NCBI RefSeq assembly: GCF_004375085.3
Contig: NZ_SNAQ03000006.1
Coordinates: forward strand, 124,001-188,000
Length of the DNA stretch: 64,000 nt
From: Lewinella sp. W8
GTDB lineage: Bacteria > Bacteroidota > Bacteroidia > Chitinophagales > Saprospiraceae
Reading direction: 5' to 3'
Of this stretch, positions 51,604 through 59,851 are shown one piece after another. Each line of letters starts with the position of its first letter. The first letter of the stretch is position 1. Below the pieces are notes generated by a model, which saw nothing but the letters and a program-made list of their open reading frames with translations, was not told where the DNA came from and did not search any database. The translations under genes were made by a program, and so were the position numbers.

Positions 51604-53586
51604 CTAACCTACCTTCATCCGTTTCAGCTTATCAAGTAAAAGGGCCATCTTAAGGTTCAGTCGACCACCTGCGTCAAAATACTGGCCATCAATCACCAGG
51701 TGCCCCTGTTCCATCCTCACTTCGGTCAGGGTGGTGAAGGTGGTTGCGCCCGCCGGTTGCAGAACGCTCTTCCAGTACAATCCGGAATCCGTTACCGCAA
51801 AACCGTTTTTGGCCCGACTGATCAGGCTTTGGTCACAAATCAGGAATACCCGTTCGTCCTTCCCTGCCTTGAGGAAGGACTGGCTGGCGTTCTTCAGGGC
51901 CCGCGAGGGCATGGTCACAAAGTCCGTGTAGACCGTTTCACTCTCTCGCTCAAAATCCAGGTAATCCATCGTCAACCGGAAAAGATCCACTTTTTCCCAG
52001 TCCGTACTCTGATACCGCAAGAGGCGCTGAGGGAAAATTCCCTTACTCAGATCACCGGCGGTTTCTACGATGAAGTATTCGATCAGGTCCGCGAAGGTAT
52101 CCCGCTGCCGATGGGCGGCAGCCACCCGGTCGGGGCCCGATTGTAACCAACGGTGAAGGCTACCAAGACTGCCATCCCGAAGCCGCTGAAAGGCTTCATC
52201 CTCGGCTAGACACTGTAAATATTTCCGGTGGCTTCTGGCACCAAAGTAGGCAGTCAGTCGCTCGAGGAGGGCCGCGCGAAAATCCTGTTTAAGGTCCGTG
52301 ATGGAAACAGAGCCTTCCTCCTTCCGGGGGGGAATCTTTGGCTTTGGGGGTGCGGAGGCCGAACTTGCTGTGGCAGGCTCCTGGCGGGGCAGCTCCTCCA
52401 GAATCAGCACGTCTTCCAACGGCGCTTCCTCCTGCACCGCAGTCGCCTCAGGACCAGTGGAAGTTGATTTGGTAGCCGTGGAACCTGCGGCCTCCTGAGG
52501 GTGACCGCACTGAAAACAGAAACGGGCCGTTGCCGGCAGCTGCGTGGCGCAGGCGGCGCAATAGGCGTGAACCGGCGCAGTCTCCTTTGGCGGGGCGGCT
52601 GGTCGCCTGGGTGGTGGCGGGGGGGAAGGCGTCCGGCCGCTTGTGGAAGCCGGACCTCCCGGAGGAGCTTCGAAGGCGAAATCAAAACTCCGACGGGGAG
52701 TATCTTGCTTTTCTTTCTTTGGAGGCGCTGTTTTAGCACGATGACCGTAATCCACCTCAAATTCGATGGACTCTCCGGGCTTGACCTTACCCACACCTGC
52801 GGCATTCGGCCGGGGTTTTGCGGTACCTTGCTTTTCCTTTTTTGCGCGGGCCCGGGCGATGAAGGCCTCCAACTCCGAAAGCTGGGTTTCGGAAAGATAA
52901 CTTTCTTCCGGTTCCTGATTTGCTGCGGAAGTGGACAAGGCATTTTCTCCGGGAACGAAAAGCGGTTCCTCGTCAACCCGCAAATTGTAATCGGGTAATT
53001 GCTCATAAATGGGTTCATCCGCTGCGGAGGGAAAGTCGTCCTCCAGGACCGGCAATTCTTCCACCTCGCCCTTCCCGGAGGGTACGTAATCTTCGTAGGC
53101 TTCCCGAAGCATCAGGACTTTGGGGATGGGGTCGCTCCCGGCGGATTCCCCGGTGTGGACAAAATCATGCTTGGCAAAAAAGGCGATGGCCCGTTCGTTG
53201 TAGTGGCGCACGAGCAGGGAGATGGCACGATCCCGACCGATAAAATCCGTCGCCATATCCAGCAAGCCACTACCGACGTCTTTACCCCAGAAACTGCGCT
53301 TAACGATGAGTCGCTTGATTTCGGCGTAGGCACGCGGACTGCCGTCCGCGATGAGGTAGCCCGCCAGCGTCCTCGTTTTGGGGTCGATGGCAACGAAGAC
53401 CGTCTGATGCGGATGATCGAAGGCGGTGATCACCTCCGTGCGGGCGCGTTCCACCAGGCCGTCGTTTTCTGCCCGCTGGTCCGCACGCAGCCCCGGCCGG
53501 TCAAAGGCCGGGAAGATGGCTTGCCAGACGAAGGTCTCCAAGTGCGTAAAATCACGCTCACGACCGGGGCGGAACTGCATACTCAT
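51604..53586 (-). CDS. GNAT-zinc ribbon fusion protein with C-terminal PH-like domain
   Basis: A 660-residue cytosolic protein; start chosen at 53586 (MSMQFRPGRERDF), with 53601 as an alternative. Residues about 3-170 are a GNAT acetyltransferase domain (FVAIDPKTRTLAGYLI, RLIVKRSFWGKDVGSGLLD, NERAIAFFAKHDFVHTGES). A long acidic and Pro-rich linker follows, then a zinc ribbon (YCAACA ... FCFQCG, near residue 345) and a helical domain. The C-terminus (about 590-660: GFAVTDSGLYWKSVLQPAGA, LVIDGQYFDAGG) resembles a bacterial PH-like domain. The combination is unusual and its role is unknown. Standalone gene. Confidence 0.65.
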   Translation of the reverse strand: MSMQFRPGRERDFTHLETFVWQAIFPAFDRPGLRADQRAENDGLVERARTEVITAFDHPHQTVFVAIDPKTRTLAGYLIADGSPRAYAEIKRLIVKRSFWGKDVGSGLLDMATDFIGRDRAISLLVRHYNERAIAFFAKHDFVHTGESAGSDPIPKVLMLREAYEDYVPSGKGEVEELPVLEDDFPSAADEPIYEQLPDYNLRVDEEPLFVPGENALSTSAANQEPEESYLSETQLSELEAFIARARAKKEKQGTAKPRPNAAGVGKVKPGESIEFEVDYGHRAKTAPPKKEKQDTPRRSFDFAFEAPPGGPASTSGRTPSPPPPPRRPAAPPKETAPVHAYCAACATQLPATARFCFQCGHPQEAAGSTATKSTSTGPEATAVQEEAPLEDVLILEELPRQEPATASSASAPPKPKIPPRKEEGSVSITDLKQDFRAALLERLTAYFGARSHRKYLQCLAEDEAFQRLRDGSLGSLHRWLQSGPDRVAAAHRQRDTFADLIEYFIVETAGDLSKGIFPQRLLRYQSTDWEKVDLFRLTMDYLDFERESETVYTDFVTMPSRALKNASQSFLKAGKDERVFLICDQSLISRAKNGFAVTDSGLYWKSVLQPAGATTFTTLTEVRMEQGHLVIDGQYFDAGGRLNLKMALLLDKLKRMKVG

Positions 53587-53777
53587 TGGATTTTTTATCA
53601 CTGCCGGAACCCAAAGGGGTTCAATTAACTCCCCGACTCCGGGAATTCAAGTAAGACAAAGGTAAGCAATTTTAATTAAATGTTGTTTATTATTTTATTT
53701 TAAAACAAAAATGTTTTCTCTCCGGGTTGCAATTCTCCCATGATTGCTCCAACTTCACCCGAACAACTTACTCAGGC

Positions 53778-55082
53778 ATGGACAAACCGGCGTGGCTCAC
53801 CGAAGCGGAACAGACCCTCATCCGATACTGCGGAGACTTTTCGCCCATCCGGATTATCCGGGCGGAAGGTAGCTACATCTACACCGACGAAGGCCAGGCG
53901 ATCCTCGATTTTACCTCCGGACAAATGTGTTCCGTCTTCGGGCACAACCACCCCAGGGTAGTTTCGGCAATCCACGGAGCCACCGAGCGGAGTCTGCACC
54001 TGCTCAGCACCATGCTCTCCCCGGAAGTGATCGAGCTTAGCCAGCGCCTGGCGGCGCTGCTCCCGGAAGGACTCGACAAGTTGCTCTTCGTAAACACGGG
54101 ATCCGAATCCAATGAAGTGGCCATCCGCATGGCCAAGCTCGCCTCGGGGGGGTACGAAATCATTGGATTCATCGGCTCCTGGCACGGCATGACGGCCGGG
54201 GCGCAGTCCAGTACCTACTCCTCCACCCGCCGGGGCTACGGGCCCAACATTCCCGGAAACCTGTCCATTCCGGCCCCCTACGCCTACCGCTGTCCCATCA
54301 AACACTGCAAAAACAAATGCGACAACTCCTGCCTGGAGGTGGGCATGGCCATGGTAGACCGGCAGTCCGTCGGCGCCTACGCCGCCTGCATCGTGGAGCC
54401 GGTGTTGAGCGCAGCGGGCATCGTGGAACTGACGCCGGAGTATTACCAGCGCCTGCGGGAACTCTGCGCCGAGCGCGGTCTGTACCTCATCCTTGACGAA
54501 GCCCAAACGGCCTTCGGACGACTGGGCACCAATTTCGGTTACGAGCCCCTCGGCGCGGCGCCGGACTTCCTCACCCTCTCCAAAACCCTGGGCGGCGGCC
54601 TGCCGCTGGCGGCCACCGTAACCAGTAAAGACATCGAGGAGAACTGCTTCGAGAAAGGATTCATCAACATCACCTCCCACATCTCCGACCCACTGCCGGC
54701 GGCCGTCGGACTGGCGATGATGGACATCCTCCTCCAAGAAGACATGGCCACCCAGGCGGCCATCAAAGGCGCCTACCTGAAAACCCAGCTCGAAGCCCTG
54801 CAGGAGCGTCACGAATGCATCGGTGACGTCCGGGGACGGGGTCTCCTGCTCGGGGTCGAAATCGTCAAGGACCGCAACTCCCGCGAACCGGACGTCGAAC
54901 TCGGTCACCGGATCTCGGATTACTGCCTCACGATGGGCCTGAGCATGAACATCGTGCGCGTCAAGGGCATGGGCGGCGTCTTCCGGATCGCTCCGCCCCT
55001 GACCATCACCACCTCCGAAATTGACCTGGGCGTGGAAATTCTGGACCAGGCGATCGGGAAGGCTTTAGGATCGAGGCTTTAG
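53778..55082 (+). CDS. Class-III PLP-dependent aminotransferase (dialkylglycine decarboxylase-like)
   Basis: A 434-residue enzyme from the ATG at 53778 (MDKPAWLTEAEQ); the frame extends 17 codons upstream but the sequence there looks non-coding. Class-III aminotransferase motifs: DFTSGQMCSVFGHNHPRVV, NTGSESNEVAIRMAKLASGG, SWHGMTAGAQSSTY, LILDEAQTAFGRLG and the PLP lysine in TLSKTLGGGLPLAATV, ending RIAPPLTITTSEIDLG. It most resembles 2,2-dialkylglycine decarboxylases. An odd CPIKHCKNKCDNSC stretch sits mid-protein. Substrate not certain. Its stop codon lies inside a TTTAGGA repeat. Confidence 0.85.
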   Translation: MDKPAWLTEAEQTLIRYCGDFSPIRIIRAEGSYIYTDEGQAILDFTSGQMCSVFGHNHPRVVSAIHGATERSLHLLSTMLSPEVIELSQRLAALLPEGLDKLLFVNTGSESNEVAIRMAKLASGGYEIIGFIGSWHGMTAGAQSSTYSSTRRGYGPNIPGNLSIPAPYAYRCPIKHCKNKCDNSCLEVGMAMVDRQSVGAYAACIVEPVLSAAGIVELTPEYYQRLRELCAERGLYLILDEAQTAFGRLGTNFGYEPLGAAPDFLTLSKTLGGGLPLAATVTSKDIEENCFEKGFINITSHISDPLPAAVGLAMMDILLQEDMATQAAIKGAYLKTQLEALQERHECIGDVRGRGLLLGVEIVKDRNSREPDVELGHRISDYCLTMGLSMNIVRVKGMGGVFRIAPPLTITTSEIDLGVEILDQAIGKALGSRL

Positions 55083-55094
55083 GATTTAGGATGC
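55068..55094 (+). repeat. TTTAGGA array overlapping aminotransferase stop codon
   Basis: Units TTTAGGATCGAGGC and TTTAGGATTTAGGATG; the last codons and stop of the gene (CTT TAG) are part of the repeat. Confidence 0.75.
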
Positions 55095-55211
55095 CGAATT
55101 TAGAATACAATAACGTGAGGTTGCTCCTTCCGGCAGAGCACGATAATTCCGCTGTGCTCCACCTGGCGCCCCCAGATTGACTTCAAAATCAGTGATTTTC
55201 GGGTAGCTTTT

Positions 55212-55221
55212 GGCACCTGCG
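55212..55221 (+). repeat. Dispersed element GGCACCTGCG
   Basis: Extended form GGCACCTGCGCTCCGTCGC, 18 of 19 bases identical to the reversed copy ending at 58649. Sits between two inverted TTTAGGA arrays. Confidence 0.6.
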
Positions 55222-55275
55222 CTCCGTCGCAATTTTTAATGTTCTTCTTTGTATTACTGTACTTTTTTCACTTTA

Positions 55276-55304
55276 TCCTAAATCCTAAATCCTAAATCCT
55301 GATT
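55276..55304 (-). repeat. Inverted TTTAGGA array before pyrR
   Basis: Four TCCTAAA units in a row, the reverse complement of the array at 55068; with it they could fold the whole gap into a long stem. Confidence 0.8.
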
Positions 55305-55311
55305 CTCTCCC

Positions 55312-55319
55312 TACCTTCG
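55312..55319 (+). promoter_or_regulatory. -7-like element TACCTTCG, 4 nt before pyrR start
   Basis: TACCTTCG, then CCCC, then the pyrR ATG at 55324; no room for a leader or a Shine-Dalgarno site. Confidence 0.4.
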
Positions 55320-55323
55320 CCCC

Positions 55324-55863
55324 ATGCCTCCACAGCGCATCATCCACGATCAGGCACAATTTGCCCTGACCATCGAGCGACTTTGCCGCCACCTCATCGA
55401 GGAGCACGGTGACTTTGCGGATACCTGCCTGATCGGTATTCAAACCGGCGGCGTGCAACTCGCCGAGCGGTTGCGCGACCGACTGGGGGAACTGGGTGTG
55501 CAACCCTTTCCCTACGGTAAGCTGGACATCACCTTCTACCGCGACGATTTTCGCACCAGCAAAACGGCCCTGACCCCCCACCCCACGGAAATTGATTTCC
55601 TCGTGGAAGACAAACGGGTGGTGCTGGTGGACGACGTCCTCTTCAGCGGGCGGACCCTCGTGAGCGCCCTTACGGCGCTCAATCATTACGGTCGGCCCGC
55701 CCAGGTGGAACTGCTCGTGATGGTGGACCGCCGCTTCCGGCGCACCCTTCCCGTCCGGGCCAACTACCGGGGGCTGTTGGTGGACACCCTCCAAGACGAA
55801 TACGTCGACGTACAGTGGGCCGAAACCCACGGCGCCGACCAAATTATCCTCACCGGCTCTTAA
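55324..55863 (+). CDS. pyrR: Bifunctional pyr operon regulator/uracil phosphoribosyltransferase PyrR
   Basis: A 179-residue PRTase-fold protein. The PRPP loop VVLVDDVLFSGRTLVSAL and N-terminal LIGIQTGGVQLAERLRDRL are typical, as are the KLDITFYRDDFRT and VDRRFRRTLPVRANYRG blocks found in PyrR. In Gram-positive bacteria PyrR controls pyr genes by RNA binding and has UPRTase activity; in Bacteroidota its RNA role is unproven. The pyrB gene starts 8 nt downstream, so both form an operon for pyrimidine synthesis. Confidence 0.93.
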   Translation: MPPQRIIHDQAQFALTIERLCRHLIEEHGDFADTCLIGIQTGGVQLAERLRDRLGELGVQPFPYGKLDITFYRDDFRTSKTALTPHPTEIDFLVEDKRVVLVDDVLFSGRTLVSALTALNHYGRPAQVELLVMVDRRFRRTLPVRANYRGLLVDTLQDEYVDVQWAETHGADQIILTGS

Positions 55864-55871
55864 CGCAATCC

Positions 55872-56819
55872 ATGGCCTCCGATCAGCAACTCTCGACCAA
55901 GCACGTTCTCGGCATCAAGTATTTGCAGGCTGCTGACCTCGAACTCATCCTCGATACCGGCCGCGAATTCAAGGAAGTCATCAATCGCCCCATCAAGAAG
56001 GTGCCGAGCCTGCGCGACACGACGGTGGCTAACCTCTTCTTCGAAAACTCCACCCGCACCCGCATCAGCTTCGAGCTGGCCGAAAAGCGCCTGAGCGCCG
56101 ATACGGTGAACTTCTCGGCGGCCTCCTCCTCGGTCAAGAAGGGCGAAACGTTGCTGGATACGGTCAACAACATCCTGGCGATGAAGGTGGACATGGTCGT
56201 CATGCGGCACCCCGCCCCCGGTGCCCACCACTTCCTGGCCCAAAAGATCGACGCCAGCATCGTCAATGCCGGCGACGGCACCCACGAGCATCCGACCCAG
56301 GCCCTCCTGGACGCCTTTTCCATGCGCGACGCCCTTGGCGGCGAACTGCGCGGCAAGAACATCTGCATCTTCGGCGACATCACCCACTCCCGGGTCGCCC
56401 TCTCCAACATCTTCTGCCTCCAAAAGCTGGGCGCGAAGGTCCGCGTCTGCGGACCGCCCACCCTCATCCCGAAACACATCGGAAAGCTCGGCGTGGACGT
56501 CAGCTACGACGTCGAAGACTCCCTCGCCTGGTGCGACGTGGCCAATGTCCTGCGCATCCAACTTGAGCGGCAGGATACCCGCTTCATCCCCAGCCTGCGC
56601 GAATACAACCGCCACTTCGGCATCACCACTGAACGCGTCAACCAACTCGACAAACCCATCGTCATCATGCACCCCGGTCCCATCAACCGCGGCGTTGAGA
56701 TCGACACGGCCGTCGCCGACTCCGAACACAGCATCATCCTCGAGCAGGTAGAAAATGGCGTCGCCGTGCGCATGGCGGTACTGTATTTGCTGGCGGCCAG
56801 GCGGCAGGAGAAGGGTTGA
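55872..56819 (+). CDS. pyrB: Aspartate carbamoyltransferase catalytic subunit
   Basis: A 315-residue enzyme from the ATG at 55872 (MASDQQLSTKHVLGIKYL); the longer frame from 55815 overlaps pyrR. Carbamoyl phosphate site FFENSTRTRISFELA, LSADTVNFSAASSSVKKGET, and HPAPGAHHF, GDGTHEHPTQALLDAF. The Asp-binding region HPGPINRGVEIDT is also present. It makes carbamoyl aspartate, the committed step of pyrimidine synthesis. No pyrI gene follows. The TTTAGGA array starts directly at its stop codon. Confidence 0.95.
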   Translation: MASDQQLSTKHVLGIKYLQAADLELILDTGREFKEVINRPIKKVPSLRDTTVANLFFENSTRTRISFELAEKRLSADTVNFSAASSSVKKGETLLDTVNNILAMKVDMVVMRHPAPGAHHFLAQKIDASIVNAGDGTHEHPTQALLDAFSMRDALGGELRGKNICIFGDITHSRVALSNIFCLQKLGAKVRVCGPPTLIPKHIGKLGVDVSYDVEDSLAWCDVANVLRIQLERQDTRFIPSLREYNRHFGITTERVNQLDKPIVIMHPGPINRGVEIDTAVADSEHSIILEQVENGVAVRMAVLYLLAARRQEKG

Positions 56820-56870
56820 GGATTTAGGATTTAGGATTTAGGACTTAGGATTCAGGCTTAAGGATTTAGG
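56819..56870 (+). repeat. TTTAGGA heptamer array after pyrB
   Basis: Units GGATTTA repeated three times in a row, then GGACTTA, GGATTCA, GGCTTAA and GGATTTAGG, beginning at the stop codon of pyrB. Confidence 0.85.
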
Positions 56871-57203
56871 CTAATGCCAGTGCTTCCAGCACGCGTCGGA
56901 GCGATCGTACCCTAGTGCTCCTCGTACGCGTCGGAGCGCAGCGGAGCTCGTCCGAGGTGCCAGCTAGCGGTAATGGGATGAACAGGATAATCCCATTAAT
57001 CCTTTCTCTCCAATTCATTAAAATGGTTTCGCTGGAAGTAACTGCTCCAAGCCACTAAAAAACACATAATCCCATCCATCCTAATCCCCCGGGACACTGA
57101 TTAACCAACGAACCCTCACCACCACCATAAATCCCCTCCGAACAATTATTCCCCCTACATCCGCAAGCCCGAATGCTAAAACCTCCCGTATTTTACGCCA
57201 CCC
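56820..57203. other. 384-nt repeat-rich intergenic region
   Basis: No gene seen. After the heptamer array comes a GC-rich block with ACGCGTCGGAGCG twice (about 56891 and 56926), a stretch similar to 59852-59887, an inverted pair TAATGGGAT/ATCCCATTA near 56971 and 56991, then AT-rich DNA leading to the membrane-protein gene. Confidence 0.6.
56917..56954. repeat. GC-rich dispersed element, copy 1
   Basis: GCTCCTCG followed by a GC-rich palindromic stretch ending near CTCGTCCG; about 80% similar by eye to 59852-59887, and both follow a TTTAGGA array. Confidence 0.5.
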
Positions 57204-59270
57204 ATGCAAACCCCTTCCCCTAAACGTCAACGCTCCCGACTACGCTGGTCCTTCTGGGCCCAGGTGCTGGTTTTCGTGGTGATCGCGCTGACGAGTCTGA
57301 TCCGCAACGAGGTGTTTCGGGGAACCACCAACGTCATCAACTGGGACGGCTACGGCTACTACGCCTACCTGCCGGGTATTTTCATCTACGGCGACATTGA
57401 GCAATACGCCTTCGCCGAGCAGCACTTCGTGGACTACGACATCAGCGGCGGCATTTACCAGCTGATGGAAACCGACAACGGTCGCCGCTTTCCGATCTAC
57501 AACATCGGCCTGTCGGTCCTCTGGACGCCGGCCTTCCTGCTGACCCACGGACTGACCGTGGCCCTCGGCCTTGCCCCCGCCGACGGGATGTCCTACCCCT
57601 ACCAGCTGATGGTCGTGCTGATGTCGCTGCTCTTCGCCTGGCTCGGACTTCGCTACCTGCGAAGATTCCTGGCGCACTACGTCTCCGACACCGTCGTGGC
57701 CCTGGTCCTGCTGGGCCTCGGACTGGGCACCAACTACTTCTACTACACCGTGGAGGGGCCCGACATGACCCACACCTACCTCTTCACCGGTTACACGGCC
57801 TTCCTCTACTACCTCCACCGGGCCTACCGCAGCGATACGGAACTGGCCTGGCGGCCGCTGCTGTTTTGCGGGGGCATCGCCGGACTGATGTGCCTCGTCC
57901 GCTCCTCGGAAATTGTGCTGTTTGCGCTGCCGGCGCTCTACGGCCTGAAGGACCGCCATACCCTCTGGCGCAACTTCCGCGGCAGCCTGGTCATCTTCGG
58001 CCTGGCACTGGCGGTGTTCAGCGTCCAGCTGATCTACTACAAAATCGGCACCGGGGTCTGGTGGCGCGACGGCTACGCGGGCCTGGGTTTTGACTGGCTC
58101 GAACCCCACCTTTACGAGGGCTTCTTCAGCTACCGACGGGGCTGGCTCGTCTACACCCCGCTCATGGCCCTAGCCCTGCTGGGTATCGGGTGGCTGCGCC
58201 GCGGCTGGCTGTTGCCCGTGCTCCTCTTCACGCTCGCCAACTGCTACCTCCTCTTCAGCTGGCACATCTGGTGGTACGGCAATACGTTCGGCAGTCGGCC
58301 CGTGGTGCAGAGTTATGCCGTGTTGGCGTTGCCGCTGGCGATGCTGTTGGCGTGGGTATTGGGGTGGAGGTCGTCCGCCGAACGACGAAGTAAGTTCGTC
58401 GGCCGACCGGAGAATGATTCAGGATTTAGGTTTGAGGATCGAGGATTGAGTGGGGAAAGTACCCAAGGTCGGCCGACGAGTCAGTCCACGGCTGCACCGG
58501 GACGCCTCGGCGGACGACCAGATCAAGATCCTTCTCAAGCAGTTCCATCCACTCCCGAAGGCGTTAGCCCCATTCAATCCTTCCCTCATTCGGTCATTCA
58601 ATCCTTCCGTCCTTCAATCCTTCAATCCTTGCAACGGAGCGCAGGTGCCAAGTCCCCCCAAAAAGCAAAGTCCCTCCGTTTCCTTAGCCTCAGCCTTCTC
58701 CTCGGCTTCGTCATCCTCCTCAACCTCTTTCAGCACTGGCAGTACAACCAGCGGATTCTCCCCCTGGATTTCGTCAACCGCACCTACTACTGGCACGTCT
58801 TCGGCCAGACCACCCTCGACAAAAAGGACTACGTCTACCTCGACACCAACGAAAAACCGCCCGGGACGGCGCCCACCACGACGCTGCCCCTCGGGCAGCT
58901 GGATACCCTCACTCCCGTGCCCCCCAAGGCCCGTCAGGAATTCACCAACCTCCTGAAATACCGGGTAGACAGCGTGCCTCCGGGCGAAGCCTGGCTCCAC
59001 GCCACCCTCCACTACGCCTATTTCGGCGACACCTACGATAAGTGGAAATTCCCCAGCGTCGTCACCGAGGTTCGCCGCAACGGCGAAACCCTGAAGTGGC
59101 TTCAGGTCAACATCCCCCGCACCATGGATGCACCGGAGGGCGACAGCCTTTCCTTCGCCGTTTCCCTTCCGCCGTTGGAGTTGGGCGACGAGGTGAAGCA
59201 GTACGTGTGGAATTTGAGTCGGGATAGTATGGTGGTCAGGGAATATGGGGGGACGATGTGGACGTATTGA
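57204..59270 (+). CDS. GT-C-like multi-pass membrane protein with in-frame repeat insertion
   Basis: A 688-residue protein with about nine to ten membrane helices. After the first helix comes NWDGYGYYAYLPGIFIYGDI, like the acidic first loop of ArnT/GT39-type (GT-C) glycosyltransferases, then LLGLGLGTNYFYYTVEGPDM and SWHIWWYGNTFGSRPVVQSY. Residues about 393-486 are a polar, low-complexity stretch with no similarity to the rest: it is encoded by TTTAGG-type arrays and a reversed GGCACCTGCG element. The last helix (FLSLSLLLGFVILLNLF) and a soluble C-terminal domain follow. Glycosyltransferase activity is inferred only. Monocistronic. Confidence 0.7.
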   Translation: MQTPSPKRQRSRLRWSFWAQVLVFVVIALTSLIRNEVFRGTTNVINWDGYGYYAYLPGIFIYGDIEQYAFAEQHFVDYDISGGIYQLMETDNGRRFPIYNIGLSVLWTPAFLLTHGLTVALGLAPADGMSYPYQLMVVLMSLLFAWLGLRYLRRFLAHYVSDTVVALVLLGLGLGTNYFYYTVEGPDMTHTYLFTGYTAFLYYLHRAYRSDTELAWRPLLFCGGIAGLMCLVRSSEIVLFALPALYGLKDRHTLWRNFRGSLVIFGLALAVFSVQLIYYKIGTGVWWRDGYAGLGFDWLEPHLYEGFFSYRRGWLVYTPLMALALLGIGWLRRGWLLPVLLFTLANCYLLFSWHIWWYGNTFGSRPVVQSYAVLALPLAMLLAWVLGWRSSAERRSKFVGRPENDSGFRFEDRGLSGESTQGRPTSQSTAAPGRLGGRPDQDPSQAVPSTPEGVSPIQSFPHSVIQSFRPSILQSLQRSAGAKSPQKAKSLRFLSLSLLLGFVILLNLFQHWQYNQRILPLDFVNRTYYWHVFGQTTLDKKDYVYLDTNEKPPGTAPTTTLPLGQLDTLTPVPPKARQEFTNLLKYRVDSVPPGEAWLHATLHYAYFGDTYDKWKFPSVVTEVRRNGETLKWLQVNIPRTMDAPEGDSLSFAVSLPPLELGDEVKQYVWNLSRDSMVVREYGGTMWTY
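58369..58650. repeat. Repeat cassette inserted in frame in membrane-protein gene
   Basis: Contains GGATTTAGGTTTGAGGATCG near 58430, several TTCAATCCTT units at 58575-58630, and the reversed GGCACCTGCG element at 58640-58649. The reading frame stays open throughout. Confidence 0.75.
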
Positions 59271-59405
59271 AACATTCCCCCTGGAAACAGCCCCATCCGT
59301 CATCGGAAAAAATGGGTTCCAACGGACCGAACATTATCCGCCGATCCTTGATCGGTGCCGGGAATATCGTTACCTTGATCCGGTAACCGTTCAACCCAAA
59401 TCAGC

Positions 59406-59795
59406 ATGGAAGACCAGGACATTTACGCCGTGGCCCGCAAGAAAGTCAAAGCCAAAAAGGGCTTCTTTTACCACCTGATCACCTACGCCTTCATCGTAGG
59501 TCTCCTTTACGTCATCATGCAGTTCGCCAACCGCGGCGACATCTTCCCCGTCATCATTGTGGCCATCAGCTGGGGGATCGGTATCGTCATCCATTATTTC
59601 CAGGTCTTCGGCACCGAACACCTCGGTTTCCTGGGCATCAGTCCCGACTGGGAGGAAGACGCCCTGGAAAATGAGATCGATAAACTGGAAAGGAAAAGGG
59701 AACTCAAAAACTACCTCCAAAAGGAAACCGAACTCCTCGAGGACGTAGACAACATGGAACTCAAAGAACTGGACAAGCGGCCGCTGAAGAAATAG
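59406..59795 (+). CDS. 2TM-domain protein
   Basis: A 129-residue protein with two membrane helices (FFYHLITYAFIVGLLYVIM and FPVIIVAISWGIGIVIHYF) separated by a short loop, matching the 2TM domain often found in Bacteroidota. The N-terminus (YAVARKKVKAKKG) is basic; the C-terminus (about 85-129) is a charged coiled-coil-like helix (ALENEIDKLERKRELKNYL). Such domains often occur near LytTR or signalling genes, but none is adjacent. The next repeat array starts about 15 nt after the stop. Confidence 0.8.
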   Translation: MEDQDIYAVARKKVKAKKGFFYHLITYAFIVGLLYVIMQFANRGDIFPVIIVAISWGIGIVIHYFQVFGTEHLGFLGISPDWEEDALENEIDKLERKRELKNYLQKETELLEDVDNMELKELDKRPLKK

Positions 59796-59809
59796 GGGCG
59801 AGGCAGGGT

Positions 59810-59847
59810 GTAGGATTTAGGTTTGAGGATCTAGGATTAAGTAATCC
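59810..59847 (+). repeat. TTTAGGA array after 2TM gene
   Basis: TAGGATTTAGGTTTGAGGAT then CTAGGATTAAG. The downstream GC-rich element follows it directly, as after pyrB. Confidence 0.75.
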
Positions 59848-59851
59848 AAGC

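Noticed and set aside
53772-54908. 378-codon antisense frame in the aminotransferase gene
   Set aside because: Antisense shadow in GC-rich coding DNA.
47346-59847. TTTAGGA arrays as telomere-like ends or CRISPR repeats
   Set aside because: Short, degenerate, internal to the chromosome and without spacers or cas genes.
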